Shown: positions 32,486 to 44,204 of the stretch, piece by piece
Layout of the letters: each line of letters opens with the position of its first letter
How positions within the stretch are numbered: position 1 is the stretch's first letter
NCBI RefSeq assembly: GCF_032854445.1
Contig: NC_088307.1
Coordinates: 20,970,017-21,034,016, forward strand
DNA from: Liolophura sinensis
Lineage: Eukaryota > Mollusca > Polyplacophora > Chitonida > Chitonidae
Direction of reading: 5' to 3'
Length of the DNA: 64,000 bases
The notes under the pieces: generated by a model
Seen by the model: only the letters and a program-made list of their open reading frames with translations
Told to the model about the DNA's origin: nothing
Database searches by the model: none
Position numbers and translations under genes: made by a program

Positions 32486-35400
32486 GTAGGTAACTCTCTC
32501 GTCACTTTACCTCAAGGAGTTTTGCATCGTAAAGAGTATGTCTGAAATATTGGCATTTATAAAAAAAATTGGCAAAATTTTCACCTGACTCACTTCAGAA
32601 GTTTGTTGTAGTCAATCTGTTCAAATATGTTTTATGTTTTCTGTCATACGTGTGCTGTAGTCCCGTTTACCCTAATTATTGTTGTCTTGCTGGACGCTTA
32701 TTTTATTGCTGTACCGCAAATGAACTCAAGATCGTATCAGTAATCTTAATTCTTACCCTGGTGATTGAACATTGGTACCTTAACGACATCCTTGTAATAT
32801 ATCACATAAAAAAGAGATTATGTCCCATATTCTACAATCTATCAAATGTTGACAGCAAGATCCTAGGTAAAAATAAAAATTTTTAAAAAGTTGCCCAAAC
32901 TTGTGTTCATTTCAGGTTTTGTTAACTTTGTATTACGTCCACTGCACGAGCAGCACACGTGAGTATAATTCCATATAGAATATACATTGAAAAAAGATCT
33001 GCGATGACCAGAAGACGATAATACAAGTGCGGGTCGATGGGGATTGACTCCCAAGATATATTTAGTACTATTATTATATCAGCTTCACGTTAAAGGTCGT
33101 AATATAATGTTAAAACCAATTCTGAAACTAAGCAAGTCACATATTACAAGCACTGTGGACTAGTAATAGTTAGACTATAGCTTTTCCAAAACATGGAGGC
33201 ATTTTCTTTGTTTCGATGAAAATGTGATAGCGTTGGTAAAACTATCGCTATTCCAAAACATCGAGGCATTTTTCTTTGTTTCGATGAAAATGTGATAGTG
33301 TTGGTAAAACACAAATTTTCATTGATAAATATCACAGCAAGCACAAAGAAGAAAAACTATTAGAGGAACTGGAAGCGAAAGATATCTTTTCTTATGCAAA
33401 AGTGTCAGTTTTACCCATAGCTGTATTGATCAATCTGACTTGTGTTTTGCTACGTTCTAAAGAATATTATACGTGAGTAAGGGTAATTGCATGTAGAATA
33501 TGTTGTTGAAGGAAAGCAGAGAGAACCCGGAGAAAATCATGTGATAAATCCTTTGACGTAAATCCAAGGCTGAAACAGCAACAGCCTTGTTCGAACAGGC
33601 GATCCTCTTAGCCATGGGTCGGTGGTGTAATGCGTGACCAGCACTTCAGGTCATTGGGTCTAGATCAGCTTCCAATATTACAGTATATCTGTTAATATTA
33701 CAGTTCTGAAACATGTGTACACAGTGAAGACAGTTGGTACCAGACGAGACGTGGCCAACTCGAGCTGTCAACTCGTGGACCTAAGACCCGATTTCCGGAA
33801 CTCTATCGTTCATCAACTGAGACCGTACTACTACAGTGGGTAAGACAATAGTAGGGCTATATTCACTTATGCTTTTTTAAAACTTGTTTTAAGGTGTTCA
33901 TGTGCAGGGCTTATCTAATAACAGTTTATATTCATTGACTTGATGATATTTTTTTTTGTTAGTGGTTACCTCAGCTTCTATGGCTGCTCCCTCTCTGGTC
34001 GTACGGCAAGTATGGGAAGGTCTGCCAACAACATGTGGATGGTCGTGGGTTTCCCCGAGCCCGGCTTCCTCCCAACATAATGGTGGCCATTGTCGCATTT
34101 TCTTGAGAACGGCGTAATATTCCAACCAAATAAATAAATAATTCTATCACTGCAAAATTGCAATCAAATAAATAAATTATTCTATCACTTCTGGTAGGCC
34201 TATAAAATTTTAGTTCACTTTTTTGGCATTCAAAGCTTTTTGTTTAAATTTGATCAGTGTTTTCACAAAAAGACCAGACAATGAACCAAGCTGTTCTGAT
34301 CTCTACACCGATGCAGTTGCAGGGATTACATAGCGTTAAATGAAGAATATATGAAAATAACTGTCTTTCTGCCAAGTCATCAATTATCGATAATAAACTG
34401 CTCGAAAATAATGCATAACAATCAGATAAAATTCGATCATGGTGGGATTAATAAATACCTAACCATAATTCATATTACTGAGGATTTGCTTCGTGGCCGC
34501 TACATTGTATGAAAGTTTACAATATCTTTTTCTACCAGGAACTTAGCAAATACAAATTTGTTTTGGGTGGACCTTGCTCGTGCATCACCAAGTGACCAGT
34601 TTTCGTGGTCAGACGGCACAATTCAGACTAATCTGACTTTAGGAGACATTGTGCACACCCCCCGTGATAATGCGAAGGATGGCGAACTATGTGTCGCTAT
34701 CAAATGGAGTAATGGGAGGCAGAGTTTTATTACAAGAATTGAGTCCTGCGTCGCCGAATATCTTCCTTTTTGCGAAGCAGACACAGGTAAGAGAGTGTAA
34801 GTGACTCTCAAAATACCGGAGCCTCTACTATGTGTACGATACGTATATATGGCCCAGAGCTTGAGCCTTTCGTGTGTAGGGTATAATATAGTTGTATAAT
34901 CTATTGTTTATACAAAAGTATTTTCCCTAACAACGTAAAAATGGTCAATCGACATGATTATGTCAGTTAGGGTTACGGCCCATAGGCCTACAACTTGGAT
35001 CTTCAATACTCGTTATGGCTCACCAGTAAAAAATGAGTATGCAAAGAAGAGCGTGGTCAAACGAAGATAGCCATGACAAAATTGAATAAGATATACCATA
35101 TGGTAGTCATCATGTTGACAACATTTTAAAGTTGTAACAGTTGTAAATATGACTGATAAGTCTGATTTTGATTGCCCATTACCCACATCTTTCTCGACAC
35201 CCAAATAGATATGGGTTACTGCTTATCTTTTGCATGTTATGCATCTTTCTTTATAGATTTCTTTGAAATTTTTCGAACTGATTTTTTTGACCACATTTTT
35301 TTCAGAAAAAGACCTTTGATTTTCAGTTCTGGACCACCTTATATTTTTATTGTTATATTAGTACAGAATTTTACGTTCAGACAACTTGATGCTGTGTTTA

Positions 35401-38400
35401 AAAGTTATATCAAGCTCATTAGAGAAAGTGTTTCCCGCGTCAACGTATTTTCAGGCAAGCCTTGTGACTACGTTCGTCTTGGGGACGTCTACATTACACC
35501 TGACGAGGGGTACCAGGTGCAGGACATTTCCGGGATTGACACGCGGGCTTTATGTGAGAACGAATGTACAGACTGGAGCGAGACAAACTCTGATGAGTGT
35601 TGGATGTTCACCTACAACGCCGGTAGCAGATCTTGTCGTCTGGTCACCGAGAATGTGATGCCACACTGGGAGGAGACTTGTAGCTGGTTCAGCTACGACG
35701 GTGCCTGGGAGGCCTGGAACAGAAACTGTTTGGGTGAGTTTGTAACCCGTCTGTAGTAACCGCGTCTACTAATCGTACGTGATAACTGCGTCCCTCAGCC
35801 GTGTGTGGTAACCGCGTGAACACATTGAAACAGCTTGATCTCATGTGGTCCACACATTTCTTCTGTTGTTTAAAGGTGGAGAAAACATAAAAATCAAGTA
35901 ATGTTCAGGTGAAATAATGTAAAAAGTTAGCTGAAAATATGATCTTTAATTTTTTTAAGTTTATCTTTTAAAAGAAAAACACATTTAAAAATAATAGACA
36001 GATTAAACGAGAATTTACCTGTTTTAAAGGAGAAGAAAACTTAAATATTAATCAAATACCATTGAAAAGAGTTTGCATTTCCTCGCAGGTGCATGCCATA
36101 AATAAAATTCTAATATGTACCTCAAGTTGATAAATTATAACTAAAGTTAGCGCCAAAATCCGCTGTGGGCGACTCCATTTTGCCTAAGAACTAGTCCTGA
36201 AGTCTTCTGTGTTGGGAAGAAAATTGCCGTCGGAAACCGCCGAAGTGAAGTTCGTACATTTCCGGTGGAACCCTTCTTCCCAGACGGTAGTGAAGAGTAC
36301 AGTTCGTTTTCCGGGAAACCGGAATCTTGGACGTAGGCTCCGAGTTTACACGAACAAACCGGCAGTTTTAACGACTCTCATTGGCAACACACCCCCAGCA
36401 TAAATTACAGTGTGTTAAAGATGGATGACGCGATGGATTCAGCGATTTATGCCAGCTTTGATTCAACCAGATAGAAAAAAAAAATGTGTTCTTTTCAGCC
36501 TATAGCGTCATTTTTAAAAGTTTCTTCTCCTTTATGTGTGATCTCTATTTTATAGAGTAATTACATGTGGAGAGACAAATTCAATCACGAAAGTCTTTGT
36601 TGGCATCATTTTCAGCAGAAATTGACTGCACGAGGCGGGATAATTTTCTGTCCAGCTGGTATGTATTCACGCCAGAAACATGATGTTGTGATTTGAACGG
36701 CCCATGTGACAAGGAGGCTGGAGCACACCACTCATACTGAGGTCCACAAAATTTTATTCTGGAATACAAACTGAAATATTGGTGAATTTTGAGAGATATT
36801 TGACCTTTGATGACTGTCCGCCCTTACTGGCGCTGTTCCTTGCCCCAGGCATTTCTGCAAGCCAAGCCCACCACCATGGCTGCCCGTCAGTTTGCGGGAC
36901 GAAGTTTTGGTTTGCTCAGATTTGTCGTTCATTGACTTGATAAAGCGGAATAAAATCCGTCATATAAATCCTTATCCGTTTATAAGAAGCTGTCCAAATC
37001 TATTTCGGACACTGACGCTACGTCTAAAAAAATGCCAAAAACGTGGAATTTATTTCCAATCCGAGGTGTGTTACACGAGTTTCAAAGCATGGCGAGAAAA
37101 CTCTGACCACACATGCGCAGAGCTCATGTCGTGTTATCTCGACACGTTAAGAGATATAAAAAAATTTATTTTAGGTATTTGGGACAACCTGTTGGTATAT
37201 TTTGTTTTTGTATAACGGTGATCTAAATGAGAATGCAAAGAAATGTTTAACAAATATATCTCTTGTAGAATCTGGTCCTTTCAACTAACAAAATGTGTTC
37301 AACCTGTATTTTACTCATGTTTATATATTTAATATATTCATAAATATTATCACATTTCAAATCATTCAAATGCATATTTTTGGGTATAAACCACAAATTT
37401 AAATTCCCCAAAAACTTATTAGATATACATCACGTCTTTATTTAGATCATTGTTACTCTAAGACGGTATATACCAAGCGGTGGCCCCAAATACCCACCAT
37501 ACAAAAATATTTTCAAATACCCATTTCTCCCGAAAGAAAACACCCCCAAAAAACTTTATTTTCAAATAACTTTTCATGCGCTTCCATATGATATTTGTAT
37601 CATTTATATGTTTTTTTTTCTCCTTTAATATTTTTACGCCTTGCAATTGTTCTGGGTTTTAATCACACCTGGTCACGAAACTTCGATGCTTTTTATTTTT
37701 ATCAAGCAGCTGAAATATCAAGATTTCCCCCTAACGTAAAAGATATATTTCGCAATGTATAATTTAAGAATTTGTATTATATTTCCGTTATTACACTGTT
37801 TAAGCCATAGTCCTTGCTAGCGTTTATGTTCCTACTATTTAAACATTTCCATAAACTGTTAGAATAAAAATCTAACTGGGATAAACTGACTTAAGAATCA
37901 GATTCCTCTTACTAGTGACCATTCAGTCAACTATCACATTGCCGTCGTTGTTTTGACTTAAGGCTTAATGTTGTAGTTTGTTGTATAGGGTGTCCCTGAA
38001 TTCGCGCACCATCCAGAGCGTTGTGTTGCCCCATCCCTTCAAAACATAAATAACAATTCAACTCTTTCTTGTACGGTTAGTTTATTAGACATAATTAACT
38101 CTGAAAGAAGGAAAAGTTTAAAATCAGTATTAAATCTGAAACACACAAAAAAAATGAAAATCAGGATGGAGCGCGACTTTGTATACAAGTATCTTTCACT
38201 TTGTTATTGATTTGATTTGGTATTGATTTGTTATTGATTTGATTTGATTTGATTTGATTTGGTTTATAACTTTCAGACGTAAAAGTCCTGGATCAACAAA
38301 GCAATGAGATTATACTTGGACCTTGTGTCTTGCCGACACCATCATACATCATACGGGTGTGTGAAAATCGTGACTCATCCTTCGCGGAATATATGGAATT

Positions 38401-39851
38401 ACAGGCCGCAGGCAATTCGTTTCATGAACTTTAATAGTTGCAATGTTCTGGAGTTATATGACCAAAATAATTCATTAGATTTGTGCTGTTTATTCCGGTA
38501 ATTTGTATTCTATACGTGTACAAATGTCGGTTCCCACCACACTGTTTTACTACTGGATCATGTCATAAGATGTTTATAGCACATTATAGAAATCAATGCA
38601 GTGCTACAATGCACAATGTTTTTCTCATCGAGTCTTTACTCTGAATTGAATCGTCTGAACGCTGCTTGAAAGGCTGCTGTTGCATGAGAAAGTGAGGCCA
38701 CTCTGTCTACATAATGAAGGATTCTATTTTTGTTTCAACAGGAAACCACTTCGTCTTTTCTTCGCCCAACTTTACCCAGTGGGGGTGTTAGTGTAGTCCC
38801 ATCCGCGCCGGATATGACGTCAGCGGATTTAGGGCTAACATCGTCGCCAGTTAGTGATTCAATGTGGCATAAAGCTAGGTTTTGGTCAACATTTCCCAAC
38901 GAGGTGTTGACATCATCTGGGGAGGATATTATATCGTCGGAGCCGTCATCCTTCGTCCACAATCCTGTACTGTCCGGTTTAACGGGCATAGTCACTGGAC
39001 AAACCATTGCTGACTTATCTACTCGTTTTTACGACTTAAGTCATCACGCAGAGACCAGTGGGCAGACAGTGTTGGGCATGCAGAAAAGTTCTCTGATTTC
39101 CACCAAAGATATTTCTGTTATTTCAGCAGTGATGCGACCAACAGCGGTCTGGACATCATTAACAGAATCTGCACATGTAGCTTACACATTAAGTACATCA
39201 CAGAGTCCAATCACCACCACCACCACATCTGACTTGTCGGCCATTTCTTCTATTTTCTCCCATAGATTTTCTCCGAGGGCAACAGAGACACAAGTGACAC
39301 TAGACCAGATGTCAGGAATTTATGAAATTATGAACATCGATCATACATCGTGTTCAACACAGGATCTAACCTCAACGACCTCTGGCACGTCGATCACTAT
39401 GGCAGATAAGGTTCCTGTTACTGCAAGAATGATGAAAGCAACACCAGTCCAAACATCATTCACGGAAACTGTACGTATCGGTTACACATTAAGTACATTT
39501 CAGAATCTAACTACCCCGACCCCTGAGGCCTCGACCTCTGTGGCAACTGAGACCGATTGTCCGAAAATTTGTCCCTGTAACCAAACTATATCAGGAAAGA
39601 TAAAAGCTGATGTCATCAATGAAATTTTGGCTTCTCTAAGCGTGGACAAGAAGAATACGTCAGCGTATAGACGACAATATACCAGTGCCCCGGATGAGCG
39701 CCCCCTATCGGTTGGGCTGGGGTGGTGTGGAGTGTTTCTGCTGGTATTTGTCTGTGGAGGAATTCTTATACTGGACAGTACAAAACTTTTTAACGATGCG
39801 TTGGTATTGCTCTCAAATATCAAAAGTCTATTTACAGAAAACAAAAACTGA
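32453..39851 (+). CDS. Gene C: complete CTLD + PAN/Apple + mucin stalk + TM protein (642 aa)
   Basis: Seven exons: 32453-32485, 32916-32958, 33704-33839, 34539-34786, 35455-35733, 38277-38356 and 38742-39851. They sum to 1929 nt, 642 codons plus stop, and every junction is GT-AG in phases 0,1,2,1,1,0. Predicted order: signal peptide (1 to about 25), C-type-lectin-like domain (about 47-153), eight-cysteine PAN/Apple module (154 to about 262), Ser/Thr-rich stalk (about 274-560), CPKICPC juxtamembrane cysteines, conserved KKNTSAYRR and RPLSVGLGW module, one TM helix (about 599-618), short tail. The topology is type I plasma membrane. The C-terminal module resembles one I recall from uncharacterised molluscan membrane proteins. 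Ligand and function are unknown. It is convergent with gene D. Confidence 0.92.
32916..32958 (+). CDS. Gene C exon 2 (signal peptide core)
   Basis: TTTCAG acceptor, GTGAGT donor, 43 nt. Reads VLLTLYYVHCTSST plus one base. Length and phase are identical to gene A exon 2. Confidence 0.82.
33182..33312. repeat. Tandem duplication of about 65 bp in gene C intron 2
   Basis: Two nearly identical units contain TTCCAAAACATGGAGGCATT and TTTGTTTCGATGAAAATGTG ATAG. Confidence 0.85.
33426..33471 (+). pseudogene. Possible decayed duplicate of exon 2
   Basis: TGTGTTTTGCTACGTTCT...ATTATAC is followed by GTGAGTAAGGGTAATTGCAT. The donor and the next 30 bp resemble those after the true exon 2 (GTGAGTATAATTCCATATAG). 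The reading frame is stopped, so it is at most a relic. Confidence 0.3.
33704..33839 (+). CDS. Gene C exon 3 (N-terminal half of CTLD)
   Basis: TTACAG acceptor and GG|GTAAG donor, 136 nt, three codons shorter than in A and D. Carries SSCQLVDLRPDFRNS and ends RPYYYSG. The PG after the first cysteine, seen in A and D, is absent. Confidence 0.88.
33962..34141 (+). mobile_element. SINE-B, partial (gene C intron 3)
   Basis: CTCTGGTCGTACGGCAAGTA, TGGATGGTCGTGGGTTTCCC, CTTCCTCCCAACATAATGGT and tail GAACGGCGTAATATTCC with (AAATA)n. Confidence 0.85.
34539..34786 (+). CDS. Gene C exon 4 (C-terminal half of CTLD)
   Basis: CTACCAG acceptor, GTAAGA donor, 248 nt as in gene A. Motifs: LFWVDLARASPSDQFSWSDG, ELCVAIKWS, IESCVAE, LPFCEADTG. 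Cysteine spacing matches the CTLD pattern and no classical sugar-binding triplet is seen. Confidence 0.9.
35455..35733 (+). CDS. Gene C exon 5 (PAN/Apple-like)
   Basis: TTTCAG acceptor, GTGAGT donor, 279 nt. Seven cysteines: PCDY, ALCE, NECT, DECWMFTY, RSCRL, ETCSW, RNCLG. About 86 percent identical in protein to gene A exon 5, so this is the most conserved ectodomain part between these two genes. Confidence 0.92.
36027..36532. mobile_element. MITE-like element in gene C intron 5
   Basis: About 506 bp with inverted ends (AAGGAGAAGAAAACTT at left, AAGTTTCTTCTCCTT at right) and TA on both sides. A related copy lies at 48605-49320 in gene D. The internal strings TTTGCATTTCCTCGCAGGTG and CCATTTTGCCTAAGAACTAG are shared. 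A possible 100-bp deletion derivative with similar ends lies at about 35873-35970. No coding capacity. Confidence 0.72.
37318..37640 (+). repeat. Dispersed repeat, partner at 48249-48480
   Basis: Shares TTTATATATTTAATATATTC ATAAATAT and TATATACCAAGCGGTGG with the copy in gene D intron 5 region. In gene C it lies right of the MITE, in gene D left of it, so the two insertions are independent or have been rearranged. Confidence 0.65.
37795..37990 (+). repeat. Solo arm of the long-inverted-repeat family (gene C intron 5)
   Basis: GTTTAAGCCATAGTCCTTGC, CTAACTGGGATAAACTGAC and CTATCACATTGCCGTCG match the left arm of 7778-8757. Confidence 0.5.
38199..38263. repeat. (TTGAT)n low-complexity tract before gene C exon 6
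   Basis: GATTTGATTTGATTTGATTT ends 14 bp before the exon 6 acceptor, and so forms part of its pyrimidine-rich splice context. Confidence 0.7.
38277..38356 (+). CDS. Gene C exon 6 (80-nt linker, eighth cysteine)
   Basis: TTTCAG acceptor, GTGTGT donor, phases 1 to 0. Reads (D)VKVLDQQSNEIILGPCVLP then TPSYIIR. Same 80-nt length as genes B and D. Confidence 0.88.
38742..39851 (+). CDS. Gene C exon 7 (mucin-like stalk, TM, tail)
   Basis: CAACAG acceptor, phase 0, 369 codons. The Ser/Thr/Pro-rich stalk holds two related blocks (VWTSLTESAHVAYTLSTSQS and VQTSFTETVRIGYTLSTFQN). Then CPKICPC, EILASLSVDKKNTSAYRRQY, TSAPDERPLSVGLGW, the hydrophobic helix CGVFLLVFVCGGILILD, and a 25-residue tail ending TENKN. 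Dense Ser/Thr predicts heavy O-glycosylation. Confidence 0.93.
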   Translation, partial: ETTSSFLRPTLPSGGVSVVPSAPDMTSADLGLTSSPVSDSMWHKARFWSTFPNEVLTSSGEDIISSEPSSFVHNPVLSGLTGIVTGQTIADLSTRFYDLSHHAETSGQTVLGMQKSSLISTKDISVISAVMRPTAVWTSLTESAHVAYTLSTSQSPITTTTTSDLSAISSIFSHRFSPRATETQVTLDQMSGIYEIMNIDHTSCSTQDLTSTTSGTSITMADKVPVTARMMKATPVQTSFTETVRIGYTLSTFQNLTTPTPEASTSVATETDCPKICPCNQTISGKIKADVINEILASLSVDKKNTSAYRRQYTSAPDERPLSVGLGWCGVFLLVFVCGGILILDSTKLFNDALVLLSNIKSLFTENKN

Positions 39852-40554
39852 TCAAATCTGAATGAAAGACAGCTGATCTTTATTGGTGTTAAAATGTAAA
39901 TTAGGTATTAGCTTCATTGTTATTTGTCGCCTTGCTCAAGAACAGTGGAAGGAACCAGAGAGAGCAGGGCAAACCACCCATGTTTGGCAGGTCATTGGCG
40001 AACCTGCTCACATGTGATGTACAGATATAATTATCATAATGGAACAAGGCAGGAGGATTTCAGAGATGGTAAAAATGCATGAAAAGCCACACTAGTGTCA
40101 TCGTCTGCCTATACTGTCACCAGTTATATGAATTAACCTTTAATCAATATCGGCAAAAGCTTCACAACCGATTCGTAAATATCATTTATAAACACGATAT
40201 TCTTCGAGGTAGGTAATTCTGCCTTTGGAACAGCTGTACATTTGTTTATAATTATTCTAACATTTAAGGTTGTGCTAAATGAAATTTCGAGATTTAAATG
40301 AGACCTGGGATGCAGACTACAAATTCATAGGTCATACCTATACCTTAATTTCATACTCAAGGACAAATTACTAGTCGTGCAGGGCTAAACACGCTAATGC
40401 TGATACAGATCTTCTTTGTTTTAGTATGCATTTACACCATCTCATTTTATCTGTTATTCTTGGTTACATTCAAGCTATAACACGATTGTGCCTCAGTTTT
40501 GAAGTCCAATCCTAATCACTATCAGTATCCGTATTAGACTGATTGAAAACAAGA

Positions 40555-40560
40555 AATAAA
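40555..40560 (+). terminator. Candidate poly(A) signal for gene C
   Basis: AATAAA about 700 bp after the stop codon. Plausible but unproven; no transcript evidence is available. Confidence 0.35.
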
Positions 40561-40779
40561 TCACGTTTTAAAATATAGCGAACATCTTTTGCAACTCGGG
40601 CATTTGCATGGAGGCTATCTCCCTTTAGTCGTTCCATTCGCTGTCACATCAGATTTCCGCATTTAACGATGAAACGTACGTTCGTAGACAGCAGTGAAGA
40701 ACAGGTATAAAATACAGTGCAAAACATTGCTGTGTTAAAGATAGGTTTCAAATGAACTGCATTAAGAACTTTACCTTTT

Positions 40780-41345
40780 AGGCAGACTTCTGTAAAATTA
40801 ACTGAATTTCTGGCACCTCGCTTCATGATTGTGTCTAATTACACTTATCCCGGTGTTGGGAACTGTGTAGGCATCGTGTTGAATTAGATGGCTTCGTTGG
40901 AACAGTGGGAATCAACGCACAGCTGAGACATATATTTTATTATCGACTGTTATACTAGCCTTGTACACGATTTAAATACCGATTTGACTCTTTCGCCAAG
41001 AACATACTTTGTGTCTTTTCAGCATAGGAAACTGGTTGACTGTGGGTTTCCCCGGGGCTCTGACAGGGTCTTCTCCCACCATAATATTGATCGCCGTCGT
41101 ATAAGTGAAATACTTATGAGTACAATATAATGAGTACAGTGTAAAACACCAATCAAAAAAGTAAATAAATAAAACTGTTGACCGCTTGTATGATTCAACC
41201 GTAATTTCGTACTTTATATACTTCCTTAGTTCTTTGGTGGTTTTTGTTAAACATCGTTTTCGGAACTGTCCTTGCGATTATTTAGTTGGAACGTCCATAT
41301 TGGTTCACGGCTGGTACACGAATGTTTGTTTCGACGCACAGATTC
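40780..41345 (+). repeat. Segmental duplicate, copy 1 (partner 43225-43660)
   Basis: Shares CTTCATGATTGTGTC-like, GTGTTGAATTAGAT, ATATATTTTATTATCGAC-like, TACTTTATATACTTCCTTAG-like and ATTGGTTCACGGCTGGTACA-like strings, in the same order, with 43225-43660. It is interrupted by a SINE-B at 41041-41173. Confidence 0.75.
41041..41173 (+). mobile_element. SINE-B 3' half inside segmental duplicate
   Basis: GTGGGTTTCCCCGGGGCTCT, CTCCCACCATAATATTGATC, GCCGTCGTATAAGTGAAATA and an AAATAAATAAA tail. Absent from the partner copy, so it inserted after the duplication. Confidence 0.85.
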
Positions 41346-42127
41346 CAACGATGAACTTTCTAATCAAAATAAATTAATCGTTAGAGTGATTTGTCTTAAA
41401 TATGTGCTTGCTGCACGTCTAAAACTGTGGAATTTAGGCACGGGACTGAATTGGCGATAATCTCTTGATTCAGACATAGTGCTGCGCTAGCACGCTAAAC
41501 ATTTCCCCTTTCACTTATAGACGCATAGATTCTTGCCAGTTCGGCGCCCCACACTTTACTCCTTGAGATACATTCCCCTATTCATTCTGTTATACTCCGA
41601 TCAAACTAATCTGTTTCATATTTATCTTGTATTTTCTGAGATGTGTTACACGTAGTCTAGGATTCATTACGCGGTTGTAACATAATATTATGTTACTAAC
41701 AACGCAATATATCCCGTTACCACACCTAAAATATTCTCTTCAAATCAAAGAGAAATTCTGTCACATATAACATAATAGTTTGTGGCAATAATACAATTGA
41801 TTCTGCCATCACTTGGAAAAAGTGGTATTGCGTTATATTAACAGATGAGTCTATATAGAATGTACTTGATGAAATGGTGTAGCCACTGAGCTGCTGATTG
41901 TGGCCACGTTCGAACCACTTGAGACTCGAATGCTGATGTGACTTGATTTATGAGTCGATACCACGGAGGACTTAAGAGCAGGACTGCGATTAATGTCATA
42001 GAAATAGCAGCTCTTTCGCCAGGCTGACTAAACGTGTATGTCTACAGCGGAGGATTGTTCAAAAATGTATTCAAGTTAAGCCAGGCTTAAATATTAATAC
42101 CAGTCTTGGCCTAGAACAAAACTAATG

Positions 42128-42232
42128 GCATTTATTTGTTTTTTTTTACACCGTACTCAACTATATTTCACTTATTCGACGGCGGCCAGCATTATGGTGG
42201 GAGGAAAACCGAGCAGAACCCGTGGGTTAGAA
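42128..42232 (-). mobile_element. SINE-B, 3' part
   Basis: Plus-strand order: TTTATTTG, ACACCGTACTCAACTATATT, CGACGGCGGCCAGCATTATG and GTGGGAGGAAAACCGAGCAG. Confidence 0.85.
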
Positions 42233-43224
42233 TGGTATTTGAACAAGATTTAGGTTAATACCGAGTTAACTGCTAATACACTTTCAACAACTATACCCTG
42301 AGTTAGCACAACAATCCACACAGACATTGATACATTTTAAGCTGTTGTAATAGCTGGGCGGAGGAACTGTGCTGATGATGTTTGAAATGATGTATTTGCC
42401 GTTCTTAATCATAGGAATGTTCACATATAACAGAATAATTTCAAGGTGAAATGCAGTTTTAGGTATCTCAGTCGCACTTTAATTGCAACTGTTCATCAAA
42501 ACACCAAGTTGATGCAATAAGCGTTGACGCCTACATAACCCCTAAGACCGTTGTCGCACTCAAGAGGCTTGGTTAGGCTTGGTTTAGGATTTTAGCTTGA
42601 TCTCGCTGAATTCAAAAAACAAGGCGGTAAGTCAAATAGCCAGTCGTCGCTTTCAGCAACAACAAAGACGATGTAATTTAAGCTTAACTGTCACGATGAT
42701 GATCAGGAGGTGGATTCGAGCAGATGGCATCCCCATGTAAGGAAACAAGTGGAACAGCTGGAGACTAAAGGCTGTATTTGTTTAATTTCGGAGAAATTGT
42801 GATGTACCGGTCGACATTCGTTTCACACCGTGTATTGTTGTATATATGTAGACTAGTATAAGAGGGTAAGCTATAAGGGATGTATATCCACCTTCTCTGC
42901 ATTTAAAGGTAACAACAGACTCTCCAAATCGTACATCTAATGTGGACCCATATTTGGACAGACGAAAATGGTTTCTTCTCTCACACACTATACTAGAAGA
43001 GGGATAGTTTCAATTTTCACACTGTAAATTATCCTTACTTGGACAGCAGTATACCGAAGGGACCTTTATCTCACCTTGTAATATTTGTTAGATCATGTGT
43101 ATTATATGACGATTTCAATCAATTAGTAATTTCGATTATTACTGCAAAACCTTTGTGTCGAGGTTATTCCGTCAAATAACTTTGCTGCTGTAATTTTCTT
43201 AAGTTTTACAATGTGTATAATTTT

Positions 43225-43660
43225 CTTGTAAGTAAATATGGACAAAGCGTCCAGAATCTCTAGCGCTCTGCTTCATGATTGCGTCAAATTCCGTTTAACC
43301 CATTGCTAGGGGCTGTATATTCATGTGTTGAATTAGATCGCCACAACGGATATACTAGTTTGAAACGTTTCAGTCAAAGAGCAAGGATATATATTTTATA
43401 ATCGACAACTTATATTTTAGCATGGTACACCACTGGAATACTAATTTTACTCATTGGCCTAAAATATATCTTGCGCCTTTCAAACATCATGGAAAACTGT
43501 CGACTGGTTCTCTGCGCATGATTCCGTCGTAATCTCTTACTTTATATACTTTCTTATTTCTTTGGTACTTTGTGTTGAACGTCGTTTTGGGGATTGGCCC
43601 TGCGACTATTGACCTGCAACGCCCATCTTGGTTGACGGCTGATATACGAATGTCTGTTTG
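43225..43660 (+). repeat. Segmental duplicate, copy 2
   Basis: Ordered match to 40780-41345 without the SINE. Contains no open frame of note. Confidence 0.75.
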
Positions 43661-44204
43661 AATTGGAGCGCCTGTGGCTTGCCGCAGACTTAAACCCTCT
43701 TTTTGTCAAACGTGCCCACTAACTCAAACTTCGCTCTGTGATCGGCTGGTAATGTCCCACATTAACATTCGTATGCCACAGGTTAACCACAATGGACATT
43801 CCAGGTGAATAAATTAAGACTGACGCATGCTAAGAGAAGCAACAGTTTTCAATGATGTTTAAAAACAGCAAAAACCATTTTAGGAAAAAGCATGAAATCA
43901 GCCTCCAAATCGTGTACCATGCTAGTTTTATTGATAATCAATATGTGTATAATTATAACTGTTTCTATATCAAACGTGGCGATCTAATACAGCGCGGCCA
44001 ATACACAGCCCCCATCACCTGGTATACCCTGGGCGTACAAATGCCTCTTTCGATGCCTAGATTTATGAAGGTGTCAGATTTAGACACGGAGGAAACCGGA
44101 AGTTCCCATCGTCAAGGGTGAAACAATAAATAAAGAATGCATCATCGAAAAATGTCATTTCGTGGTACTGGCTTAAACACTGCTCCGCTAATACGAGAGC
44201 ACTT

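Noticed and set aside
38735-39844. Minus-strand frames opposite gene C exon 7
   Set aside because: Shadows of the stalk exon; no splice or domain support.
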